This document shows positions 1-5,920 of a stretch of DNA of 7,891 nt, piece by piece. The notes beneath the pieces were generated by a model. The model was not told the origin of the DNA. It saw nothing but the letters and a program-made list of their open reading frames with translations, and ran no database searches. Within the stretch, counting starts at the first letter, position 1, and the number at the start of each line of letters is the position of its first letter. A program made the position numbers and the translations under genes. The stretch is taken from positions 5,238-13,128 of the forward strand of contig DFRF01000231.1 of the NCBI GenBank assembly GCA_002378125.1, in the 5' to 3' direction. This DNA is from Rhodospirillaceae bacterium UBA3470 (GTDB taxonomy: Bacteria > Pseudomonadota > Alphaproteobacteria > Rhodospirillales > Casp-alpha2).

Positions 1-867
1 CTGGCCACCCTCGTGGTGAACAAGCTGCGTGGCGGAATGAAAGTCGCCGCTGTCAAAGCACCGGGCTTCGGTGATCGGCGTAAGGCTATGCTGGAAGATA
101 TCGCCATCCTGACTAACGGCCAGGTTATTTCCGAAGATCTCGGCATTAAGCTCGAGAATGTGGCTATGGATATGCTCGGTACTGCCAAGCGCATCAATAT
201 CACGAAGGAAGAAACCACTATCGTTGAGGGTGCTGGCAAGAAGAAGGACATCCAAGGTCGCTGCGGTCAGATCCGTGCGCAGATCGAGGAAACGACCTCC
301 GACTACGACCGCGAGAAGTTGCAAGAGCGTCTGGCGAAGCTTGCCGGCGGTGTTGCTGTGATCCGCGTTGGCGGTGCCACGGAAGTGGAAGTGAAAGAGC
401 GCAAAGACCGCGTTGACGACGCCTTGCACGCAACTCGCGCAGCGGTTGAAGAAGGGGTGGTTGCCGGTGGTGGTGCGGCCCTTCTATACGGTGCCAAAGC
501 GTTGGCCAGGACTGAAGTCGGTAATGATGACCAGAAAGTCGGTATCGACATCGTTCGTCGTGCCCTGCAGACGCCGCTACGTCAGATTGTTGAAAACGCG
601 GGCCACGACGGCGCCGTTGTAGCCGGCAAAATGGACGAGCAGAAAGACAAAGGCTACGGTTTTGACGCTCAGAACGGTAAATACACGGACATGTTCAAGG
701 CTGGTATCATTGATCCAGCGAAAGTTGTCCGTACCGCTCTCCAAGACGCCGCCTCTGTGGCTGGCCTCTTGATTACGACTGAAGCCATGGTCGCTGAGAA
801 ACCGGAGAAGAAAGAGCCCATGCCGGCGGCGCCGGACATGGGTGGCATGGGTGGCATGGGCTTCTAA
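1..867 (+). CDS. groEL: 60 kDa chaperonin GroEL, C-terminal part (5' end outside window)
   Basis: This is the large subunit of the GroEL/GroES chaperonin, the ATP-driven cytosolic protein-folding cage. The frame is open from base 1, where it already reads LATLVVNKLRGG, so the gene enters from the left and about 288 residues are visible of a family that usually has about 545; roughly 260 N-terminal residues lie outside. Visible family hallmarks are KAPGFGDRRKAMLEDIA, the apical-to-intermediate stretch ending in GGVAVIRVGGATEVEVKE, and VDDALHATRAAVEEG with the ATPase aspartate (E. coli Asp398 equivalent, codon 418-420) followed by GVVAGGGAAL. The tail is the usual Met/Gly-rich repeat, ending GGMGGMGF. 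No frameshift or internal stop is seen. groES would be expected just upstream but cannot be checked. The gene is closed by a strong terminator 28 bases after the stop, so the following genes are probably transcribed separately. Identification is secure. Confidence 0.98.
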   Translation: MATLVVNKLRGGMKVAAVKAPGFGDRRKAMLEDIAILTNGQVISEDLGIKLENVAMDMLGTAKRINITKEETTIVEGAGKKKDIQGRCGQIRAQIEETTSDYDREKLQERLAKLAGGVAVIRVGGATEVEVKERKDRVDDALHATRAAVEEGVVAGGGAALLYGAKALARTEVGNDDQKVGIDIVRRALQTPLRQIVENAGHDGAVVAGKMDEQKDKGYGFDAQNGKYTDMFKAGIIDPAKVVRTALQDAASVAGLLITTEAMVAEKPEKKEPMPAAPDMGGMGGMGF

Positions 868-894
868 ACCATACCGCACCAACCACAAGGATCA

Positions 895-921
895 GGGGCC
901 GCGTGCAAACGCGGCCCCTTT
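895..921 (+). terminator. Intrinsic (Rho-independent) terminator after groEL
   Basis: A perfect 10-bp stem, GGGGCCGCGT (895-904) pairing with ACGCGGCCCC (909-918), is closed by a GCAA tetraloop of the stable GNRA type and followed by TTT (919-921). It starts 28 bases after the groEL stop codon. The T run is short, but the stem is very GC-rich. It should insulate the transporter gene from the strong groEL transcription. Confidence 0.9.
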
Positions 922-994
922 CTAGTATTCGGGCTTGTCTATATTTCAGCGCTGTGAAAGATTCATTGGCGTTTTGGTTGGGGGACCAAAGGAC

Positions 995-2212
995 ATGACT
1001 GCTCAGAAACTGCGAATGCTGTTCCTGAATTTCGGTCATTTCGCAGATCATTTATTCATGCTGATCTTCGCTAAGGCGGCGCTCAGCGCCGGGCTGGCCT
1101 TTGGTTTGGCGGCGGACGGGGCCTATGCAGAAATGATCCCCTATGGCGTACCATCGCTAATCTTGTTTGGCGCCTGCGCGCCGCTGGCTGCGCACATGGC
1201 TGACCAGTGGTCCCGAAACGACATGATCGTCGTTTTTTTTATCGGCATCGGCCTGGCGGCAGTAGCCACCAGTTTCGCGACCTCGCCGTTGGAGATTGCA
1301 GTGGGTCTAGCGGTCTTGGGCGTATTCGCCGCGATCTACCACCCCGTTGGCATCACCATGGTCATTGAGGGCGGCGGTCGGGTTGGTTGGCGGCTCGGAA
1401 TTAATGGCGTCTGGGGGAACATGGGCGTAGCTGCCGCGCCCCTGATCACAGGGTTCATCCTGGCCGCGTACGATTGGCGTCTCGCATTCGTTATTCCAGG
1501 CGTCGTTTCCGTTGCCATAGGCATTGCCTACTGGGTCTTCGTTCGCTCGGGCCGGGCCGTCGCGCCGGAGGCGACAGCACGCGAGAAAGCCCACGTGGGC
1601 TTCGCACCGGGCTGGCAGCGGGCCATGTTGTCTGTGGCGCTGGTGACCATTGCCGGGGGTTTCGTCTTCGGGGCCATGACCTTCATCATCCCGCGCATGT
1701 TCGAGGTGCGTTTGCCGGGCGTCTCTACGGACATTGCCATCACGGGACTTTTGGCCGGCATCGTTTACGCGGTTGCCGCCTTTGCGCAAATGATCGTCGG
1801 TCGCGCCATCGACAAACGCCGAGTAAAACCGATCCTCCTTACCGTGGCGCTTGGTCAGCCGATCTTCATCGGTTTTATGGCCATCCAGATCGATTACGCG
1901 TTGTTCGCCGTCTCGCTTCTGGCCATGGCATTCGTCTTTGGCCAGATTCCTATCTCCGACGCTGTTTTGTCGCGTTATGTGCCGGACCAGTGGCGGGCCA
2001 AGGTGTTATCGGTGAAATTTCTTCTCAACCTGGTGGTCGGGGGGTTGGCGCTGATGGCCGCGCGCACCATTCTGGCGTCTGGTGGCGGGTTCGAGATGGT
2101 GATGACGATGCTGGCCATCGCCGCCTGTTTCATCGTTCTTGCAGGATTGGTTTTGCCGGCGCGCTCCGGCGCCGAGTTGGATACCACCAGCGATCCCCAG
2201 CCGGCGGAATAG
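995..2212 (+). CDS. Major facilitator superfamily (MFS) transporter
   Basis: Inner-membrane secondary transporter of 405 residues with about 12 hydrophobic segments, the normal size for the family. An MFS motif A-like loop (AAHMADQWSRNDM) lies between the second and third membrane segments, and the AIYHPVGIT stretch resembles the fosmidomycin-resistance (Fsr) type of MFS exporter; the substrate cannot be read from the sequence. I chose ATG 995, which is preceded by GGGGA at 981-985 (9-base spacing) and puts the first membrane helix right after a short charged N-terminus. An in-frame TTG at 935 would add 20 residues but has no ribosome binding site and lies just after the groEL terminator. The C-terminal tail is short and polar, ending AELDTTSDPQPAE. 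No terminator follows. A degraded second copy of the 3' end of this gene lies at 4491-4601. The link to the surface-sugar genes is positional only. Confidence 0.9.
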   Translation: MTAQKLRMLFLNFGHFADHLFMLIFAKAALSAGLAFGLAADGAYAEMIPYGVPSLILFGACAPLAAHMADQWSRNDMIVVFFIGIGLAAVATSFATSPLEIAVGLAVLGVFAAIYHPVGITMVIEGGGRVGWRLGINGVWGNMGVAAAPLITGFILAAYDWRLAFVIPGVVSVAIGIAYWVFVRSGRAVAPEATAREKAHVGFAPGWQRAMLSVALVTIAGGFVFGAMTFIIPRMFEVRLPGVSTDIAITGLLAGIVYAVAAFAQMIVGRAIDKRRVKPILLTVALGQPIFIGFMAIQIDYALFAVSLLAMAFVFGQIPISDAVLSRYVPDQWRAKVLSVKFLLNLVVGGLALMAARTILASGGGFEMVMTMLAIAACFIVLAGLVLPARSGAELDTTSDPQPAE

Positions 2213-2233
2213 ACACTCGAGAGATATTCATCA

Positions 2234-2490
2234 TTGATTAAGATACTTCCGGCGGGCGTCAGATCACAAAATGATCCTCGGGGCTAACCTGCATTTTAAG
2301 GTTCGGATCTTTTCATTCGTCGAAAGAGCCAGTCCACTAGCTTCATGGCCACAATGCTCTGAGCAACAGAGTAAATCCTTGAGAATACCCCGGATATATC
2401 CAGGTTCGAATTTAGCACTGGGCGCTGGGATTAGACCGAATATGGTTCAAATGACCAAGGTGTTGGCTGATGAGATTGCCCTACTATAAG
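2234..2490 (-). pseudogene. Fossil of class II glutamine amidotransferase N-terminus (second copy of the 5919-7853 gene)
   Basis: Read on the minus strand, this otherwise gene-free stretch aligns codon for codon, without any indel, with the first 73 codons of the intact amidotransferase gene (2452-2234 against 7853-7635). For codons 3-73 I count 37 of 71 identical residues, including conserved blocks such as LKDL, HEASGLA (intact QEASGLA), LAP and SDA. It is dead: the start ATG is ATT (2452-2450), the codon for the catalytic Cys is TGA (2449-2447), further TGA codons replace codons 63, 74 and 75, and the conserved Arg in the PRGQEASG motif is Cys. Weaker similarity runs upstream through the window-edge sequence of the intact gene, with a single-base indel near 2472. 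The downstream part of the domain, the WbpG-like domain and any flippase copy are missing; similarity stops about 20 bases from the transporter stop codon, which marks a deletion junction. Base composition is AT-richer than in the intact gene. A plus-strand open frame across it (2271-2489) is its antisense shadow. Confidence 0.85.
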
Positions 2491-2603
2491 GCACAAGTTA
2501 AAGCCGTTCACGCCTTCGTCCGATTATCATTTAAGCGTTGTAATTGAACCTGCGGACGGTACGTTTTGGACTCTTTCTACACTACGGAGCTAGGTTGGTG
2601 CTT

Positions 2604-4451
2604 ATGATGACCTACGCGCAATATTTTATCCAAGATTCCAGCCAAGTTCTTGCTTTTGTGAGTGTCATTTTTGTTTGGATCGCCTTTACCGCTCTAGGTG
2701 CTGCGTGTGGTGGGGCTGAGCGGATCCGTGCATTTGATCCATTGGTAGGTTGGGCCTGGCTGGGAGTGGCATTTACTGCAGCAGGCGTTCTCTTCTCCAT
2801 TCCTTTTTCTCTGATGAGCGTGTTGGCGGGTGTTTTGGCATCAGGCGCGGGCGTTTGGGTTTGGCGTCGCGACGGAGGAATTTTGCCGTCCGGGTTTATG
2901 CGTCTTTTGATACTTATTATTCCACTACTTGCGCTCATCACAGCAATGCGTGCCTCTCAATGGGATGAGTTTTCGCATTGGACCCTCATTCCTCGATATA
3001 TGCTGGAAACTGACGCATTCCCCTCTGGGGGAAATCCTTATCCAAATGCTGGATTAGCTGCTTACCCATTTGGTTGGAACTTTGTTACCTACCTAGCTAG
3101 CCGAGTTGCGGGCATATTTCTTGAAAATGCAGGCGCTCTGACAAATGTCTTTCTGCTGTTGATGTTTGGATTGGTAGTCCTGCGGTTGATCGCACAGGCA
3201 ATAGAGAAGCCAGAACTTGTCCAAAAGTCGAATTGGTATTTCGTATCTCTCGGTGGCGCCGCCATGCTCTTGGCAAACCCAACCTTCTCGCAAAAAATTG
3301 TTCTGACGTCTTATGCTGAGACATCGACCGCGGTTGTGACTGGAGCTGGAGTAATCTTGGGATGGTTGATTTGCTGCGCTCTTGCAGATGAAAGAGAGTT
3401 AGAAGCAAGGCATTATGCCTGGCAAATGGGGGCTATCTTGGCCCTGCTCATTAATCTTAAGCAAGCGACCATGGTCTTGGTTGTGTTGGTGTTATTGGCA
3501 ACTTTGTTCATGGTGATCAGGGACAGCCAAATTTCCACAAAAGCGTTTTTCAGATTACTGCCAAGGGTCATTTTGCCAGCCGTCTTTGTTTACCTCGTAT
3601 GGCGTTATCATGTGTCCAATGAACTTGCAGCGCGGGAATTGTCGCTTCGCTCTTTCAATGATTGGCATTTTGACCTTATCCCGGAAATCCTAATGAAAAT
3701 GTTGGTGGTTTTGTCGAAGAAGGGCTACTACCTCGCGCTCGTCATCATTGCCGTTGGTTTTGGGATAAGGGGATTTATTCGATCGGCCACACCTTTTGAT
3801 CGCTTTGCAGCCATCGTGGCCATGGTGGTTCTTGGTTATAATGCGTTCCTCTTACTCACTTATATAGCAGTTTTTGAAAAGGATGACGGTCTGCGCGTGG
3901 CTTCCTTCTGGCGCTACAATATGCATTTGGGTCCCATGATTGTCGCCTTTTCAGTGTATGGTGCTGCCCTCTTGTGGCATCGTCGTCTATCTGAGAAATG
4001 GGAATGGCGGCGGGTCAAATGGTTGCCTTTGGTCGTTCTCTTGGTCGCGCCATTTATATTTGCGAAGAAAATACGATTTGATTTGGCTCCCATGATCATT
4101 CATTTCCGAATGGTGGGTGCGGCTTTACCCGAGTTGCTGAAGCCAGATGACAGGTATTTTGTCAGTGATCCCTCGGGCTCTGGTGAGTCAGGTGTTATTA
4201 TGCGTTATGAATTGGATCAGGCCGCAAACTTCGTGGGGATTATAAGTGCGTTTAACCCTAAGAAGTTGGAGGCTTTTCAAGCCGCTTTGGAAAGGCCAGA
4301 TTTAAATACTATCTTGGTGTTCTCGATGATCAGTGAGTTTTCGGAAGCACTTGGTCTGAATTTGGTTCCAGATCAGAGCTATCTTCTGCGACGGGAGGCG
4401 CAGGGGCCTTGGCGTGTGGTCGAAGCATGGCCGCAGCCGGCCGTCAAATAG
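2604..4451 (+). CDS. Large polytopic membrane protein, putative GT-C-type glycosyltransferase
   Basis: About 615 residues with some 12-13 hydrophobic helices, then a soluble C-terminal region of about 120 residues. An acidic DEFSHW motif (Asp121, Glu122, His125, Trp126 from this start) lies in the loop after the first few helices, followed by AAYPFGWNF and, further on, SYAETSTAV. An Asp/Glu pair in the first large periplasmic loop is typical of GT-C glycosyltransferases, which use lipid-linked sugar donors at the periplasmic face; this assignment is an inference and no specific family is recognised. The frame is open from a TTG at 2544, but ATG 2604 (or 2607) is preferred: AGG lies 9 bases upstream, and the first helix then starts after a short N-terminus. 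GTG 2598 with GGAG at 2586-2589 is an alternative. The gene is visibly AT-richer than its neighbours (25 of 60 G+C at 3481-3540 against 45 of 60 at 1561-1620), which suggests transfer. It lies between two pseudogene fragments and is itself undamaged. Confidence 0.85.
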   Translation: MMTYAQYFIQDSSQVLAFVSVIFVWIAFTALGAACGGAERIRAFDPLVGWAWLGVAFTAAGVLFSIPFSLMSVLAGVLASGAGVWVWRRDGGILPSGFMRLLILIIPLLALITAMRASQWDEFSHWTLIPRYMLETDAFPSGGNPYPNAGLAAYPFGWNFVTYLASRVAGIFLENAGALTNVFLLLMFGLVVLRLIAQAIEKPELVQKSNWYFVSLGGAAMLLANPTFSQKIVLTSYAETSTAVVTGAGVILGWLICCALADERELEARHYAWQMGAILALLINLKQATMVLVVLVLLATLFMVIRDSQISTKAFFRLLPRVILPAVFVYLVWRYHVSNELAARELSLRSFNDWHFDLIPEILMKMLVVLSKKGYYLALVIIAVGFGIRGFIRSATPFDRFAAIVAMVVLGYNAFLLLTYIAVFEKDDGLRVASFWRYNMHLGPMIVAFSVYGAALLWHRRLSEKWEWRRVKWLPLVVLLVAPFIFAKKIRFDLAPMIIHFRMVGAALPELLKPDDRYFVSDPSGSGESGVIMRYELDQAANFVGIISAFNPKKLEAFQAALERPDLNTILVFSMISEFSEALGLNLVPDQSYLLRREAQGPWRVVEAWPQPAVK

Positions 4452-4490
4452 CTTCGGGATAGATGACCACAATGAGCGCAGGTTGTCCAC

Positions 4491-4601
4491 ATTCCCATGG
4501 CCCTGGGTCAGCCGGTCTTCATCATTTTTCCGTGATTGGTCTTACCGGCGCGCTCTGGCGCCGAGCTGGACGCCATCAGCGATCCCCAGCCGGTCGAGTA
4601 G
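4491..4601 (+). pseudogene. Fossil 3' end of a second MFS transporter gene, internally deleted
   Basis: This stretch is a diverged copy of two separate parts of the intact transporter gene, joined in frame. Bases 4491-4523 match 1838-1870 (27 of 33 identical; IPMALGQPVFI against LTVALGQPIFI), and 4520-4601 match 2131-2212 (67 of 82 identical; PARSGAELDAISDPQPVE against PARSGAELDTTSDPQPAE), ending at the same TAG. The 264 bases (88 codons) between are gone, and the deletion ends fall on a TTCATCG present at both sites in the intact gene (1865-1871 and 2129-2135). A GGA codon has become TGA at 4533-4535. Everything upstream is missing; the GT-C gene ends 40 bases before. A possible further, frameshifted remnant (IDDHNERR, from 4459; intact IDKRR) is too weak to claim. 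At this level of divergence it is not a recent duplicate. Its 3' end overlaps the flippase gene on the other strand. Confidence 0.88.
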
Positions 4602-5910
4602 ACGCGCGCATCAGGCTGGTTCCCGCGAATATCAGGCCGCCGCGCAGACCGAGCCGCCACCAGACCGTGCCGTTCAAAGTGACAGCGGACACGGCGAAGG
4701 CCGCCGCCGTGGCCATGGCTGCGCCTTGGATACCGTAGATGGGTATCAGTGTTACGTTGAGCGTCGCGTTGACCGTGATGTTTAGGCTCATCAGCGCACT
4801 TTGCCATCCGGGCTGGCCGGCCTGCATCAGCATGAAATCCAACGGCACGAAGGCCGCGTAAAGGGCTAGACCTCCGATGAGGATGGACAGCACGGGATAG
4901 GCGCGTTGGACAAGGTCATCTGGAAAGAACGGGCCGAGAGAGGGGAAAATCAGATATGCCAAACTGGCGACGATGACGAAAATACCGAGACTCATGATCA
5001 TTATGCGGCGCCCGAACCGCGCTAGCTCGCGCCGGTCACCGGCGCTGATTAAGCGTACCAGCACGGGGTTGACCACCGTCCGGACCACGGTCGGCACCTG
5101 ATAGAGACCTTCGATGAACATGGCGGCGAAGGAATAAACGCCGACGGCTTCGTCACCGACGAAGATGGCCAGCATGAGGACATCCACCCGCACATAAGAT
5201 TCGGCCAAAAATCCGTTCGGCAAGGCCTTGGCCCCAAAGTTCAGGTGCCGCCGCCGCCATTCACGCGCCCTCGTCACGTTACCGCCGCGCTCCCACGGAC
5301 GCACCAGTATCAGCAGCGGGCTAAAGATTACCATTTCAGCGACGGTGAAGCTCGCACCCAACAGATAGCCAGGCCAACCTTTTTCTTCGGCGACCAGGAC
5401 GAATCCGAGAATCGTGAGCATCCGCACACCTTGCATGACGGCGAAGGCCCGCATGCGGCGGTCGCCGTTGAGGATGCCCATCTGCACCTTGTTGAGCGCG
5501 AAGAACAAGAGGCCTGGGGCAGCCCAGGCAATGCCATGGCCCACCGCAGCACTGTCGGCAATACGTCCGATAAACGGCGAGGCCAGATAGATGGTCAGCG
5601 CCACCCCGACGCCAATCAACAGGGCAACCAGGTTGGCCGATCGTGCGATCAATTGACGCTCGTCCCCTTGGCCATGGTGCTCGGCGGTGTGCTTCTGCAC
5701 GGAATCATGCAGGCCGAACACTGCCAATTGTGCGGCGACGACATAGACCGCGTAAATCTGGTTAAAGACGCCCAATGTCTCCACGCCAAACTGGATGGCG
5801 ATGAAGAAATTGAGAATTACCCCAGTGCTCGCCATCAGTGCGAAGGCGCCGTAGTTCCAAGCTGTATCCCCCAGAAGGTTCCTGTCCAGCCGGGAGGAGA
5901 CGTCCGCCAT
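4576..5910 (-). CDS. Wzx-like polysaccharide flippase (polysaccharide biosynthesis/MATE-like fold)
   Basis: Inner-membrane protein of 444 residues with about 12 hydrophobic segments, the usual size for flippases that move undecaprenyl-linked oligosaccharides to the periplasm during O-antigen or capsule synthesis. Typical features are the N-terminal amphipathic stretch leading into the first helix (LLGDTAWNYGAFALMAS), FGVETLGVFNQIYAV, the basic loop before the second half (REWRRRHLNFGAKALPNGF), and the family-typical NVTLIPIYGIQGAAMATAAA near the C-terminus. ATG 5910 is chosen over GTG 5916 because a GAGGG ribosome binding site sits five bases before it. The gene starts 8 bases after the stop of the amidotransferase gene, so the two form an operon and are probably translationally coupled. 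The last seven or eight residues are read antisense to the end of the transporter fossil, so the tail may not be ancestral. Substrate is inferred from the neighbours only. Confidence 0.9.
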   Translation of the reverse strand: MADVSSRLDRNLLGDTAWNYGAFALMASTGVILNFFIAIQFGVETLGVFNQIYAVYVVAAQLAVFGLHDSVQKHTAEHHGQGDERQLIARSANLVALLIGVGVALTIYLASPFIGRIADSAAVGHGIAWAAPGLLFFALNKVQMGILNGDRRMRAFAVMQGVRMLTILGFVLVAEEKGWPGYLLGASFTVAEMVIFSPLLILVRPWERGGNVTRAREWRRRHLNFGAKALPNGFLAESYVRVDVLMLAIFVGDEAVGVYSFAAMFIEGLYQVPTVVRTVVNPVLVRLISAGDRRELARFGRRIMIMSLGIFVIVASLAYLIFPSLGPFFPDDLVQRAYPVLSILIGGLALYAAFVPLDFMLMQAGQPGWQSALMSLNITVNATLNVTLIPIYGIQGAAMATAAAFAVSAVTLNGTVWWRLGLRGGLIFAGTSLMRASTRPAGDR

Positions 5911-5915
5911 GATCA

Positions 5916-5920
5916 CCCTC
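5916..5920 (-). promoter_or_regulatory. Ribosome binding site of the flippase gene
   Basis: On the minus strand the sequence reads TGAGGGTGATC followed by ATG. GAGGG is a good Shine-Dalgarno match five bases before ATG 5910, and it overlaps the TGA stop of the upstream amidotransferase gene. It settles the start at 5910 rather than at GTG 5916, which would overlap the binding site, and suggests translational coupling. Confidence 0.75.

Noticed and set aside
935..994. N-terminal extension of the transporter from TTG 935
   Set aside because: No ribosome binding site, start only 14 bases after the terminator, and ATG 995 has a better-placed purine-rich site and a normal transporter N-terminus.
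2158..2173. Inverted repeat GGCGC/GCGCC near the transporter stop, also in the fossil (4547-4562)
   Set aside because: It lies within the coding sequence and has no T run; its presence in both copies follows from the coding homology.
2271..2489. Plus-strand 72-codon open frame in the gap before the GT-C gene
   Set aside because: It lies antisense to the amidotransferase fossil, whose minus-strand homology fully explains the stretch. The plus-strand product has no recognisable features and no ribosome binding site.
2463..2490. Promoter-like TTGGCT, 16 bases, TATAAG ahead of the GT-C gene
   Set aside because: Spacing and the -10 box are acceptable, but the site lies within sequence homologous to the amidotransferase 5' region, the -35 box is weak, and nothing else supports it. 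A promoter for the GT-C gene must lie somewhere between 2213 and 2603.
4421..4456. Two-part hairpin at the end of the GT-C gene (CGAAGC/GCTTCG enclosing GGCCG/CGGCC)
   Set aside because: No T run follows, much of it is inside the coding sequence, and the outer stem spans an unpaired stretch, so it is not supported as an intrinsic terminator.
4463..4738. Forward open frames over 4414-4807 (91 and 123 codons)
   Set aside because: They run across the transporter fossil and antisense through the flippase gene; neither is in the fossil's reading frame and neither has family features.
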